Positions 18,675-28,165 are shown, numbered from the stretch's first letter. The stretch is DNA of 64,000 nucleotides from DAOTTX01 sp034437515 (GCA_034437515.1 DAOTTX010000128.1:1-64000); one strand, 5' to 3'. Numbers and translations: made by a program. The notes: generated by a model not told the origin, from the letters alone.

Positions 18675-19316
18675 TCAAGTGACGGAGATCGTTTCCAGCA
18701 CGGCGAGGAAGTGAAAGGTACTGCCACCCATCACAAACAGGTGCCAGACTTCATGATGCCCGAAGTGATGATGTAAGTCAGGCCAACGCAGCGCGTAGAC
18801 TGCCGCCCCAACCGTATACACGAGGCCACCGGCGACCACATACAACGACACGAGCGGTTCGGCGGCGGCGATCACCTGTGGCGCGACCAGGATGCCCACC
18901 CAACCCATCGCCAAATACATCAACGTTGATTTATGCCCCGACCAGAAATACCACAGCTTGCCAATCACACCGACGCACGCCAGTGTCCATAACAGCGCGA
19001 ACATAGCGACCTGCCCGAAGCCATCCAACAGGAAATAAATGAACGGTGTATAACTCCCGGCGATGCCGATGTAAATCGCGGCGTGGTCGTAACGGCGCAA
19101 CCGGCGACGCAGATCAGACATCTTCGGAGAGAAGTGCATCGCGCTACTAGAGGCATAAATCGCCAGCAAACCCAGACCAAATATAATGACGACCAGTACG
19201 GCAACAGGCTGCCCCCATGTGAGGCTAACCAGCCATAATGTCCCTAGGATAGACACGATTGCCGCAAACAGATGAGTCAAGCCACTGACCGGCTCTCGAT
19301 AAGAATGATTTATCAT
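18675..19316 (-). CDS. Hemolysin III / PAQR-family membrane protein
   Basis: 213 residues with seven predicted membrane segments. Family signatures are visible: 'EPVSGLTHLFAAI' near the start, 'SSSAMHFSP' followed by 'LRRYDHAAIYIGIAGSYTPF', and the C-terminal 'HHFGHHEVWHLFVMGG'. These carry the Ser, Asp and three His that bind zinc in PAQR/YqfA-like proteins and are shared with ceramidase-like hydrolases. The start ATG at 19316 has a GGAG site. The natural function of bacterial members is not settled; membrane homeostasis and lipid hydrolysis have been proposed. It lies about 80 bases upstream of the TPR gene on the same strand. Confidence 0.9.
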   Translation of the reverse strand: MINHSYREPVSGLTHLFAAIVSILGTLWLVSLTWGQPVAVLVVIIFGLGLLAIYASSSAMHFSPKMSDLRRRLRRYDHAAIYIGIAGSYTPFIYFLLDGFGQVAMFALLWTLACVGVIGKLWYFWSGHKSTLMYLAMGWVGILVAPQVIAAAEPLVSLYVVAGGLVYTVGAAVYALRWPDLHHHFGHHEVWHLFVMGGSTFHFLAVLETISVT

Positions 19317-19422
19317 GCAAAGTCTCCATGTGAGTCGAAAACATTGATGACTATAGCATAGAGACCGTAAGGTCGTCTTAACCGGCCTTTAGGTGATGAT
19401 TAGGTCTCACATGTGCCCGGAC

Positions 19423-19941
19423 TCAACGGTCTTTATCGTCGTCCGGCGGTAAGATCACGATGTCCGGTATATCGTCGTCGTCTTTAGATGTTTTGTAATC
19501 ATCTCGATCAAGCACGATCACATCCGGGGCGGTCTCGTTATCGTCTTGCATTTGTCGGTCGGATGCCGTCCCGCCGAAGCTAAAAAAGTTCCCCAGGCTC
19601 TGCGCGAAGGCGGTCATAATTTCTTCCTGCGTGACCTCGTCATATCCGACCTGGTTCGCCAACCACAAACCACCAAAGCCGACCAACCAGGAAGCGATAA
19701 ACAGCACGAGAAACGCATTTGCGCCAGAACCGGAAACGACCGTTAGCATTCCCATCAGCACCAGCACAGCAGCGGCGGCCTGCGCCCCGCTGTAAACGAG
19801 CAATGACGCCCCCGTATAACGGCGCGGCGGTTTATAAAAAGATAACACCACCTGCCCCCGTTGGATCTGCCGGATCGCGTTGCTAATCACCGGCACATAG
19901 ATCATAAAGCATACTGCCGTCAGGCAAATTTCAAGTAACAT
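19423..19941 (-). CDS. Membrane protein with acidic C-terminal tail
   Basis: About 172 residues, ATG at 19941 (a GTG sits one codon earlier). Hydrophobic segments run at roughly 3-22, 48-67 and 75-95. The remainder is cytoplasmic or extracellular, ending in a strongly acidic tail with repeated Asp (DRDDYKTSKDDDDIPDIVI, then PPDDDKDR). No family recognised. It lies 38 bases downstream of the peptidase lipoprotein gene on the same strand, so the two are probably cotranscribed. Confidence 0.6.
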   Translation of the reverse strand: MLLEICLTAVCFMIYVPVISNAIRQIQRGQVVLSFYKPPRRYTGASLLVYSGAQAAAAVLVLMGMLTVVSGSGANAFLVLFIASWLVGFGGLWLANQVGYDEVTQEEIMTAFAQSLGNFFSFGGTASDRQMQDDNETAPDVIVLDRDDYKTSKDDDDIPDIVILPPDDDKDR

Positions 19942-19978
19942 CACATTACATCCATAAAAATCATCGAGTCATCATTAT

Positions 19979-21442
19979 CTACGGCACGCGCAGATATTCG
20001 TTGCGTGTCGCCTGTGTCATCTCGCGCTGCACCGGGGACATCACCGCCCAGAACATTTCCGGCGTGACGATCTGCCCTGTACCGGCGGCGGCGTAATCCG
20101 CCAGCAATTGAAAGAACACTTCTGTACCGAGGTCGTCTCGCAAATCACCAAGCATCCGTACCCCGCGCAGATAAACAGCGTTGATGTATTCACGCCCACT
20201 GCCGAACTCATAAACGCTGCTATCGACAAAGCCGTCCGGTGTGTAAGCATTCACACGAAAGTTCCACCACCAGTCACGCAGTTCAGGGTGATATTCTTCC
20301 AGATAAATCAATTCGCTGTAAGTGGCTAACGCTTCGTCCAGCCAGGGATTCTGTGCCGGGTCATTGCCGACCTGCGCGTACCACCATTGATGCGCGACCT
20401 CATGCACGGTAATTAACGTCAGATAGCTTGCCGGTGTCCCAGGGTAGCGCACAAACCAATTAGAGCCAACAAAAACCAACCCGCTGAACTCCATCCCATC
20501 AGGGAAGTCGCCCTCCACCACTAATAATCGCTCCCCAGGGTAAGCACCAAACAGATCATCGAACATGCCCAGGCTGTTGACAGCCGAATCCAACGCCATT
20601 GCCGCCGCCCCCCCATCCTCCGCGACGGCGAACGTGTATAGTTCAACCGTCACGTCATTGGCAGCGGTCGCCGTCGCTAGCTGGAATTGATCGCTAATGC
20701 TGACGGCAAACTCCCGTGCGTCTGGATGCTCATAACGCCAACTCGTCGGGCTTAATTGCGTGGCAACCCCCGGCGCAGCGACCGTCACATCTTGTTGTTC
20801 ACCGACCAGTTCCAGCGTGACTGACCACCCCGCCGTGCCGAGCACTTCTTGTTCTCCGATGGCAAATGCCTGACGTGAGATCCATACATCACCTTGCAGT
20901 GGTGCAACGGTCGGCAACCAGTGACCGAGGTTCATCTGCCGGTTGGTGTAGCCGAAATATCCCTTCGGGGCGGTGACGTCGATGCCAATTGCCGGCACAT
21001 TGATGACAAAATCCAACACAAGCGATGTCTCACAGTTGGGGCGCAGTGGTTCGGGCAGCTCAACAGTCAGCCGCTTGCTATCCAGTTCGTAGGCCAGCGG
21101 TGATGCACCCTGGGTCACCTGAAGCAGCATAAACGCATCCCGCCAGCGATTGGCCTCGACGTTCAACACGATTTGCGTCAGATCCTGCGTCGTCCGGTTG
21201 ATGTAGTCAACCTGCTGTTGGACACTTGCCCTGCGTGCCGTATAATCGACACTCGCCATAACTTGATGGCGCGTATTCGGCGCAGCCGCCGGTGGTTGGC
21301 AGGCATCGTAGACCGTCGCCTGGGGAGCTGGTGTGCTGACAGGCTGCAATGTGCGGGTTTGTGGTTGTCTCTCCGCCGTGACCGGCATACAACCGACGAT
21401 GAGCAAGATAAAACCTGGAAGAAACCATCGTAAGCGTGGCAT
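19979..21442 (-). CDS. M1-family-like zinc aminopeptidase, lipoprotein
   Basis: About 487 residues from the ATG at 21442, which has a GGGAG site and gives a clean lipoprotein signal (MPRLRWFLPGFILLIVGC). The gluzincin motif is visible: His347-Glu348-x-x-His351, then 18 residues to Glu370 (WLDEALATYSE). A second feature, 'GMEFSGLVFVGS', corresponds to the substrate-binding GxMEN-like loop of M1 enzymes with the usual final Asn replaced by Ser. The N-terminal 200 residues are strand-rich as in M1 peptidases. It probably hydrolyses peptides at the outer face of the membrane. Divergent from the UbiA genes across 139 bases; the membrane-protein gene follows. Confidence 0.85.
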   Translation of the reverse strand: MPRLRWFLPGFILLIVGCMPVTAERQPQTRTLQPVSTPAPQATVYDACQPPAAAPNTRHQVMASVDYTARRASVQQQVDYINRTTQDLTQIVLNVEANRWRDAFMLLQVTQGASPLAYELDSKRLTVELPEPLRPNCETSLVLDFVINVPAIGIDVTAPKGYFGYTNRQMNLGHWLPTVAPLQGDVWISRQAFAIGEQEVLGTAGWSVTLELVGEQQDVTVAAPGVATQLSPTSWRYEHPDAREFAVSISDQFQLATATAANDVTVELYTFAVAEDGGAAAMALDSAVNSLGMFDDLFGAYPGERLLVVEGDFPDGMEFSGLVFVGSNWFVRYPGTPASYLTLITVHEVAHQWWYAQVGNDPAQNPWLDEALATYSELIYLEEYHPELRDWWWNFRVNAYTPDGFVDSSVYEFGSGREYINAVYLRGVRMLGDLRDDLGTEVFFQLLADYAAAGTGQIVTPEMFWAVMSPVQREMTQATRNEYLRVP

Positions 21443-21581
21443 AGAACTCCCACTATCGCTGTTGAAGAATAAAAAAATTAATAACTGTAGAAATTGAAGC
21501 CGTAACATCACATATCAATTGCGTTTGTGTTATTCTAGATTTGCCATTATAAAGTCTCTATCATATACGAGGAACATCCTT

Positions 21582-22547
21582 TTGGTGCAGCCGATAAATT
21601 CTCGCCCACTTTCAGAACAATTCAAGGGATTGGTTCGTCTAACCCGCTGGAAGGAATACGTGCCGTTCGTCATTCCGTTGACCATCCTGGGCGCTTTGCT
21701 GGCAGCACGCCCGCATGGTATCCTGCTAGATTGGCGTCTGGTCGCTGTCATCGCGGCGAACATTCTCGCCGTCTCCTACGCTTTCATGATTAACGACATT
21801 GAAGACGCCCTAGTCCCGGTGGAACGCGCCCGACGCAACCCGATCACACTGGGGATGGTCAACATTCGCACCGGCTACGCGGTTTGTCGCATCATCGCCG
21901 CAGTGACCTTAATCTTATATGCAATCGGCGGTCTTTCGCCATTCTTGATCGGCCTGTTGACTCTATTCATCTCGCATATGTATTCATGGCGTCCGGTACG
22001 GCTGAAAGCCCATCCGGTGACCGACATCGTCTCTCATTCGCTCATGCTCAGCGGATTGCTGCTGCTGGCTGGTTATTTCTTGTATCACAACGACCCCGGT
22101 GTGGTCTGGTTCGTCGCCGGGGGTGCCACCCTGTTTTCAGTTTATGGACAGCTATATAATCAACTGCGCGAATTCGAGTCGGATAAATCCGCTGGATTGC
22201 AAAACACCGCCATCTGGCTCGGTGAACAGGCGACCCGCCGCATCATGCACATTTCCGCTGCGCTGGCTATCGCTTGTCTCGCGGTCGCCATCTTCCGTGA
22301 TGTCTTCCCGGTGGCGTTTCTGGTCGCAGTCCCGGTCGGCTTTATGTTGATGGCCCTGCTGCGCACCAGTGGGAGCCACATCAAGCAGGCCGTCGAACTG
22401 GAAGACGCCAAACGGTTACGCCGTCGCGTCAGTCGACTTAACGGCTGGCTGCTGATTAACATTATCGTCACCGCATGGCTGGTTTATACCATCGGCGATC
22501 AGATGCAAATTCTCGAACAGATTAGCTTTGATTTTTGGGGAAGCTAA
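21582..22547 (+). CDS. UbiA-family prenyltransferase (first of a tandem pair)
   Basis: About 321 residues. I chose the TTG at 21582 because a GAGGAA site lies seven to eight bases upstream; GTG at 21585 is equally possible, and an extended -10 word (TGTTATTCT at 21528-21536) argues against more upstream starts. About eight to nine membrane segments are predicted. The two UbiA motifs are visible: 'NDIEDALVPVERARRNP' and 'YNQLREFESDKSAG', whose acidic residues bind Mg-diphosphate of a prenyl donor. Family members attach prenyl chains to aromatic or heme-like rings or to sugars; the acceptor here is unknown. The next gene starts immediately after its stop and is a paralogue. Confidence 0.88.
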   Translation: MVQPINSRPLSEQFKGLVRLTRWKEYVPFVIPLTILGALLAARPHGILLDWRLVAVIAANILAVSYAFMINDIEDALVPVERARRNPITLGMVNIRTGYAVCRIIAAVTLILYAIGGLSPFLIGLLTLFISHMYSWRPVRLKAHPVTDIVSHSLMLSGLLLLAGYFLYHNDPGVVWFVAGGATLFSVYGQLYNQLREFESDKSAGLQNTAIWLGEQATRRIMHISAALAIACLAVAIFRDVFPVAFLVAVPVGFMLMALLRTSGSHIKQAVELEDAKRLRRRVSRLNGWLLINIIVTAWLVYTIGDQMQILEQISFDFWGS

Positions 22548-23465
22548 ATGTCACAGAATATCTTCACATTAACCGCACCTTTTCGCGGCATCATGCAACT
22601 TTCACGCTGGAAGGAACAACTACCGTTTGTCTCGCTGACTCTACTCGGTGGGCTGACCGCATTTAGTCTGCATGGCGTCATGCTGGACTGGCGCTTGCTG
22701 GCGGTCGCCATAGCAAACTTCCTGACGGTCACATTCGCCTTCATGATTAACGACATCGAAGATGCTGACGACGATGCCAAGAACCCCGTCAGCGCCCGGC
22801 GTAACCCCATCACCAACGGGATGCTCGACAAGCGCACCGCCTGGGTCGCCTGTGGCGTCACGGTGATGGTGGCGTTGCTGCTTTACGTACAGGGCGGGCG
22901 TTTGGTCGTGCTGGTCGGCGGGTTGAACTTGCTCCTTTCCTTTCTCTACTCATGGAAGCCAGTACGCCTGAAGTCCTCGTCCTTCGGTCTGGACATCGTC
23001 TCGCATACGTTGATGCTCGGCGGTCTGCTGCCGCTGGCGGGCTACTTCATCTACAGCACCGAACCCGCTAACGCGATCCTGCTCATGGCAGCGGCGGCGA
23101 TTCTCGGTTCCACATACGGGCAAATTTACAATCAAGTGCGCGATTTCGAGTCGGATAAATCCGCCGGGATTATTAACCTGACCATTCGCCTGGGCAAACC
23201 GACCGCGATGGTACTTATGTATACCGCCGCCGGTTTGACCTTCGCCGCCGCCGGAGCCGCCGCGCTGCAACTTACTTTCCCGTCCTGGACGGTGCAGGCG
23301 GTCTTCGCCAGCGCCTTGGTCGGCCTCGCTTCGACGATCTTCACACAGAACGACGCCAGCGGCAAACCCGCCCTGGACATCACAGGCCGGTTACAGGGTG
23401 GCTTCTGGATCGCCTTCAACTTGCTGATGGCGCTGTGGGTCGTCTGGGCGATGGGCTGGCTCTAG
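22548..23465 (+). CDS. UbiA-family prenyltransferase (second of a tandem pair)
   Basis: 305 residues, starting directly after the TAA of the preceding paralogue. It is clearly related along its whole length: both begin 'LSRWKEQLPFV'/'LTRWKEYVPFV', share 'AFMINDIEDA' and '[RD]FESDKSAG', and have the same membrane layout. The diphosphate-binding motifs are 'NDIEDADDDAKNP' and 'YNQVRDFESDKSAG'. The first motif carries more Asp residues than the copy before it, closer to the family consensus. A tandem duplication that diverged is the simplest origin; different acceptors or a heteromer are both possible. No quinone, chlorophyll or heme-modification genes flank the pair. Confidence 0.88.
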   Translation: MSQNIFTLTAPFRGIMQLSRWKEQLPFVSLTLLGGLTAFSLHGVMLDWRLLAVAIANFLTVTFAFMINDIEDADDDAKNPVSARRNPITNGMLDKRTAWVACGVTVMVALLLYVQGGRLVVLVGGLNLLLSFLYSWKPVRLKSSSFGLDIVSHTLMLGGLLPLAGYFIYSTEPANAILLMAAAAILGSTYGQIYNQVRDFESDKSAGIINLTIRLGKPTAMVLMYTAAGLTFAAAGAAALQLTFPSWTVQAVFASALVGLASTIFTQNDASGKPALDITGRLQGGFWIAFNLLMALWVVWAMGWL

Positions 23466-23521
23466 AATTCCACCCGCGTCAGAGGCTCGATACTTCATTA
23501 CTTGAAAATCGCAGGAGCGTT

Positions 23522-23914
23522 ATGTCCGAGATTCACGATGTCCTTTTCAACGCACAGATTTTATTCTCGCTTGCCCTCGGCCTGTGGGCGGCGGTGATGG
23601 CTGGGCGCAACGAGTCGATCAGCGGCAACTTCTGGGGCGCGGTCGCCACGTTTGCCGGTCTGGTAGGGGTCACCTTACTGGTGGGCCTCATTCTGATCGC
23701 GCAAGGACTGCGTCCGCGTGACGGTCGCCTGGCGATCTATCTGCTCTATATGGCCTTTCTGCTGGTGATTATGCCCGGACTCTTTAGCCTGCTACGCGGG
23801 CGCGATGATCGCAGCGCGTCGGTTTCTTTTGCGGTCCTGGCCTGGTTTAACGCGGCAGTATCCATCAGCATGGTAGACCGTGAGATCACCGGCCCCTGGG
23901 TGGAGATGCCCTAG
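23522..23914 (+). CDS. Four-segment membrane protein of unknown function
   Basis: 130 residues from the ATG at 23522, chosen because of a CAGGAGCG site just upstream. Hydrophobic segments run at about 8-25, 35-60, 70-92 and 98-115. No motif is recognised. Its stop overlaps the GTG of the following lipoprotein gene by one base (TAGTG), so the two are translationally coupled, and it lies 56 bases after the UbiA pair, probably in one transcript. Confidence 0.65.
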   Translation: MSEIHDVLFNAQILFSLALGLWAAVMAGRNESISGNFWGAVATFAGLVGVTLLVGLILIAQGLRPRDGRLAIYLLYMAFLLVIMPGLFSLLRGRDDRSASVSFAVLAWFNAAVSISMVDREITGPWVEMP

Positions 23915-24726
23915 TGCGGCATCCGGTCTTGCTGCTGCTCTGTATGCTGCTGCTGGCAGCTTGCAACACGGAGCCAACACCCTTCCCGGCGGTGCTCACA
24001 CCGACCCCCTCGCCGACACCCAGGCCGACCGCGCTGCCGCCGGTGCGCTATGCCCTCGCTGCGAACGTCGTAGATCGTGTCGCCGCGTTGAATGAAATTG
24101 AGCGCACCGCGCAGGTCGAACTGCTGACCGATGCCGCTGACCCGGCGCAACTCGGTGACCGCTTTGACATTGTCGTCACCTATGGTGTTTATGATGGCTG
24201 GGATCGTTCCGCGATCACACCACAGGTGAGCATGGTCATCAACCCGCAGGCTGCCCCGCTCACACCCGAACTCGCAGACACACTACGTCAGGGGATTAAT
24301 CCACAGGCGGTTGTCGAGGCGTTGCAGCTCCCCGGTGTGGCACCTGCCAGTGCGATCACCACATCTAAAACCGCACTGCGAGAACAACTGGCAAACGTCG
24401 GGCGTCCAGATGGTCTGAGCCTCGTAGTAGGACATACTTACGTCCCCGGCATTGAGCAAATCGTCGCCCAACTAGAAGCGATCAACGTGCGAGTGCGCAC
24501 AGTCGCCCTCGATCACGGTGACCTTCGGGATGCGCTCGACACCGGGCGGGTACAGGTGGGTGTGGTTACCTGGGCGGCTACAGAAGAACAACGCGCTTGG
24601 CGCGACCTGTACGGGGCGGCTTACACTGTCGATCTTTATAGTCTACCGATCAGTTATCTCGCCGTGCCAAGCCTCAGCGTGCGCTTCACCGCTGATGGCT
24701 GGCCTATCGCTCAGTGGTCGGGTTAA
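23914..24726 (+). CDS. Secreted lipoprotein, possibly solute-binding-like
   Basis: 270 residues starting with GTG. The signal 'HPVLLLLCMLLLAACNTE' has a lipobox (LAAC), followed by a Thr/Pro linker (TPTPSPTPRPT). The mature part alternates strands and helices, with motifs such as 'DRFDIVVTYGVYDGWD', 'LSLVVGHTYVPGIEQIVAQL' and 'VRVRTVALDHGDLRDALDTG', which resemble the Rossmann-like lobes of periplasmic-binding proteins. This is a by-eye impression without a diagnostic motif. It is translationally coupled to the upstream membrane-protein gene and may act with it. Confidence 0.6.
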   Translation: MRHPVLLLLCMLLLAACNTEPTPFPAVLTPTPSPTPRPTALPPVRYALAANVVDRVAALNEIERTAQVELLTDAADPAQLGDRFDIVVTYGVYDGWDRSAITPQVSMVINPQAAPLTPELADTLRQGINPQAVVEALQLPGVAPASAITTSKTALREQLANVGRPDGLSLVVGHTYVPGIEQIVAQLEAINVRVRTVALDHGDLRDALDTGRVQVGVVTWAATEEQRAWRDLYGAAYTVDLYSLPISYLAVPSLSVRFTADGWPIAQWSG

Positions 24727-24826
24727 AATATCCTTACCCGCATAAGTAGAAATTTACATTTTTCATTCACGCTCTTGCGCTATAGTGATAACAAAGCAAA
24801 CACACGTAATAAGATTGAGATGAACT

Positions 24827-27469
24827 GTGGAAGTCATCCTCACCCATCATAATGCAGATTTTGACGGCCTCGCCGCCACACTCGCCGCACATAAATTGTT
24901 CCCGGCGGCAGTACCGTTGCTGCCAAAACGACTGAGCCAGAACGTCAAAGAATTTTTGACGTTGTACCGAAACGGTCTGCCGTTCATCTATTGGGATGAT
25001 TTCAAAGGTGATCAGACCATCGAGCGTATCATCCTGGTGGACACACAACGCCTACCAGGTACGCCCAAAGGCGCGACACAGACGACACCTGTACTTGCTA
25101 TTGAACACCATCCACTTGACGATGACCTGCCCGACCACATCACCTATGACGGTGAAGACCTCGGCGCGGTGACCACATTGCTCGTCGAACGCATCCGCGC
25201 CGCCGGGGATGTCCAACTTAGTTCATTAGAAGTGACTTTACTCGCGCTGGGCATCTATGCTGATACCGGCGCGTTGACTTATAGCAACACCACCCCGCGT
25301 GACCTGCTGGCGGCGGCGTGGCTGTTGGAGCAAAACGCCGTGCTGGACACCGTGCGCCGGTTTATGTCCACGCCGTTGAACGACGAGCAGCAGGCCCTGT
25401 TCGGGCGACTTGTAAAGTCCTCAGAGAGCCGTGACATTCAGGGGTATACCATCACTGTCGCTACCGTCGAGGTTGACCGGCAAATCAAGCAGATTAACAG
25501 TGTCGCGCAACGCCTGATGAACATGCTCGACCCGGCGGCGTTATTTGTGATCGTCCAAATGCCGAATAGCCTGCAAATGGTCTGTCGTTCCCAGACCGAC
25601 GCGGTAAACGTGGGGCTGATCGCGGATCACTTCGGCGGCGGTGGGCATACCCGTGCTGCCGCCGCCACCATCGAGGCGATGACCCTGAGCCATGCACACG
25701 ATGACCTGTGGCATCAACTGAATCTCAACGTCGAACCGATCAAGCGTGTGGCAGATTTGATGTCTTATGGTGTGCAGACGCTCCAGGCCGATCAGCCGAT
25801 CACCGAAGTCATCGCACAATTGCGCCGCATCGGACATGAAGGTTATCCTGTACTGGACGAAGAGAATGCCGTCATCGGGTTGCTTACCCGGCGGGATGCT
25901 GACCGTGCGATGGAACACGGACTCAAGAAGGCACGGGTGCGTGATGTCATGGTCAGTGGGGAGATCAGCCTGCAACCCGATGACTCCGTCCACGCCCTGG
26001 AACAACTCATGGTCGAGAGCACATGGGGGCAGATCCCTATCGTCAACCCGACGCCGGAAGGGGAGACCCGTGTCATCGGTATCGTGACCCGTACCGACTT
26101 GATTAAACATTGGGCACAGACGCATCCTACCATCCCGAAGCGGCAGGTGGAAAAAGTCGATCCCGACCACATGGAAGAAGTGCTCGGTTACTCCGTTACC
26201 GAGATCATCGAGGAGATTGCCGCCCACGCCCGCCGCCAGGAAATGAAAATGTACATGGTCGGTGGCATCGTGCGTGATCTGCTGCTGAAGCGTCCCAACT
26301 ACGACATCGACTTTGTCATCGAGGGGGATGCGATCAAATTCGCCCAGGAACTCGCGGCGGTGTTCGGGGGGGAGGCGACCTACTTCCGGCCTTTCGGCAC
26401 GGCAAAATGGCGCATTGACCGGGAGCGACTTGCGAGCAACTTGCACATCGAGGCGGCACAACTGCCCGATCACATCGACTTTGCGACTTCACGCAATGAA
26501 TTTTACGAACATCCGACCGCACTGCCGTCGGTTTATAACAGTTCCATCAAGTTGGATTTGCAACGACGTGATTTTACCATCAACACCATCGCCGTACAGA
26601 TGAGTCCTCATCATAGCGCGCACCAACTGTTAGATTTTTACGGTGGTGCCGATGATCTCGAACGCGGCGTGATCCGCGTGTTGCACAGTCTCAGCTTCGT
26701 TGACGATCCCACCCGCGCCTTACGCGCCGTCCGGTTTGAGCAACGGTTGGGCTTCACGATTGAGCCGCGCACCGCCGAACTCATCAAGACCTCGCGCTCG
26801 ATGCTGCGTCGCATCACCGGGCAGCGTCTACAAAACGAGTTAACCCTGCTGCTCAAAGAAGATGCACCGGAGCAGAGCCTGCTCGTGCTGCAAGAACGCA
26901 GCATCCTCCCGGCGATTCACCTCGCGTTTCACTTTACACCGGAGGCAGCAAACAGCTTTCAACAAGCGCGGGAGACACGCGACCAATGGCCGCTGCAAGT
27001 CGATGACATCACCACACTTTACTGGCATCTGATCATGGCGCACATCGAATTCGAAGGGCAGCTCGAACTCTGCGAACGGTTGATGTTCGGGCGCACCATG
27101 ATTGACTCGTTCACCGCTGTCGGTCGCCTGATCGACACGGACAACCGATTGCACAAACCCGATGCCACCGCCAGCCAGATCACCCAATTCCTCGATGGCA
27201 CCTCGGAGATCGCACTGCTGGCCTCGTGGATACTATTAGATGGTGAGCCACGCCAGCGCATCATCGCCTACATTGAGGAATGGCGTCACATCAAGCCCAA
27301 AACAGATGGTAACATCCTCAAAAGTTTGGGATTATCGCCCGGCCCACGTTATAGTCTGATTTTAGACATTCTGCGAGCAGCACGCATCAACGGGGAAGTG
27401 ACCACCGATGAGCAAGAGCATGCGCTGGCAAAACAACTGGTAGAGGAACACATCCGTGACCGCACTTGA
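24827..27469 (+). CDS. DHH phosphoesterase - CBS - CBS - poly(A) polymerase/CCA-type nucleotidyltransferase fusion
   Basis: 880 residues from a GTG start. Residues 1-300 are a DHH/DHHA1 phosphoesterase: 'THHNADFDGLAA' at 6-17, 'IEHHPLDDD' as the DHH-type motif with Glu for the first Asp, and 'GGGGHTRAAAATIE' (H274) closing DHHA1. Two CBS domains span about 305-430. A class II nucleotidyltransferase head follows with 'MVGGIVRDLLLKRPNYDID' (metal-binding Asp493 and Asp495) and 'RRDFTINTIAVQM', then an RNA-binding helical tail. The head extends or repairs tRNA 3' CCA ends; the DHH part degrades short RNA or DNA or dinucleotides; CBS domains often sense adenine nucleotides. Similar fusions are known from other bacteria, in some of which the enzyme adds only part of CCA. 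Overlaps the next gene by 14 bases. Confidence 0.92.
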   Translation: MEVILTHHNADFDGLAATLAAHKLFPAAVPLLPKRLSQNVKEFLTLYRNGLPFIYWDDFKGDQTIERIILVDTQRLPGTPKGATQTTPVLAIEHHPLDDDLPDHITYDGEDLGAVTTLLVERIRAAGDVQLSSLEVTLLALGIYADTGALTYSNTTPRDLLAAAWLLEQNAVLDTVRRFMSTPLNDEQQALFGRLVKSSESRDIQGYTITVATVEVDRQIKQINSVAQRLMNMLDPAALFVIVQMPNSLQMVCRSQTDAVNVGLIADHFGGGGHTRAAAATIEAMTLSHAHDDLWHQLNLNVEPIKRVADLMSYGVQTLQADQPITEVIAQLRRIGHEGYPVLDEENAVIGLLTRRDADRAMEHGLKKARVRDVMVSGEISLQPDDSVHALEQLMVESTWGQIPIVNPTPEGETRVIGIVTRTDLIKHWAQTHPTIPKRQVEKVDPDHMEEVLGYSVTEIIEEIAAHARRQEMKMYMVGGIVRDLLLKRPNYDIDFVIEGDAIKFAQELAAVFGGEATYFRPFGTAKWRIDRERLASNLHIEAAQLPDHIDFATSRNEFYEHPTALPSVYNSSIKLDLQRRDFTINTIAVQMSPHHSAHQLLDFYGGADDLERGVIRVLHSLSFVDDPTRALRAVRFEQRLGFTIEPRTAELIKTSRSMLRRITGQRLQNELTLLLKEDAPEQSLLVLQERSILPAIHLAFHFTPEAANSFQQARETRDQWPLQVDDITTLYWHLIMAHIEFEGQLELCERLMFGRTMIDSFTAVGRLIDTDNRLHKPDATASQITQFLDGTSEIALLASWILLDGEPRQRIIAYIEEWRHIKPKTDGNILKSLGLSPGPRYSLILDILRAARINGEVTTDEQEHALAKQLVEEHIRDRT

Positions 27470-27989
27470 TCGCGCTTCGATGACATTGCATGTAGACATC
27501 AACTTCCGGCTGGCGAAGCACGACGACATCCCCAAACTCGAATGGGATGGGCAATACACGCACTTCCGCAACTTGTTTCGCCGGGCCTATCGAGAACAAG
27601 AACACGGTCGCCGTTTGATCTTACTGGCCGATTACAACGACTATCCCATCGGGCACATCTTCATCCAACTGCACAGCCAGAATAGCCGCATCGCTGATGG
27701 CACCGACCGCGCCTATTTCTATTCCTTCCGGGTAATGGCACCGTTCCGAGGTCAGGGAGTGGGCACGCGCATCATCAACGAATCACAGGCATTAATGCTC
27801 GACCGAGGCTTTAGTGCCATCACTATCGCCGTCGCTAAGGAGAACATCAACGCGCTACGTCTTTATGAGCGGCTCGGTTATCAAAAATTCGCCGAGGATG
27901 CTGGTCATTGGAGTTACACCGATCATCGTGGACGTATCCGTCATGTCGAGGAACCCTGCTGGTTACTTGAGAAAATATTAATTACGTAA
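27456..27989 (+). CDS. GNAT-family N-acetyltransferase
   Basis: 177 residues from GTG at 27456, overlapping the preceding gene by 14 bases; ATG at 27480 is an alternative. The acetyl-CoA binding motif is visible as 'VMAPFRGQGVGTRIINES', following a strand 'RAYFYSFRV'. 'ITIAVAKENINALRLYERLG' is motif B, with the classic Asn-x-x-Ala-x-x-[LF]-Tyr-x-[KR]-x-Gly-[FY] end of the fold. The substrate cannot be read; the family acetylates amino groups of proteins, antibiotics or small molecules. Coupling to the nucleotidyltransferase fusion suggests one transcript. Confidence 0.88.
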   Translation: MTALDRASMTLHVDINFRLAKHDDIPKLEWDGQYTHFRNLFRRAYREQEHGRRLILLADYNDYPIGHIFIQLHSQNSRIADGTDRAYFYSFRVMAPFRGQGVGTRIINESQALMLDRGFSAITIAVAKENINALRLYERLGYQKFAEDAGHWSYTDHRGRIRHVEEPCWLLEKILIT

Positions 27990-28165
27990 ATCTCTGGTCA
28001 GCTCACTTTACATGAACTTCATCCAAGTACAGAATAAACGAAGCGTTAGCACAAATATAGCCAGCCGTTTTCTCTCACGTTTAATTTGCATCTTGTATAG
28101 GGGCATGGTACAAAAAGGCTATTGGGACTCTAAAAGTTTTAATTTCGTGGTACCTGAAGTTTAAC

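Noticed and set aside
25541..26473. 310-residue antisense open frame within the DHH-CBS-polymerase gene
   Set aside because: Opposite strand of strongly conserved domains; no own motifs.
27990..28165. Possible tRNA or small RNA gene in the gap before the cupin gene
   Set aside because: No cloverleaf or TpsiC-loop (GTTCRANNC) pattern and no clear hairpin; only the promoter is supportable.
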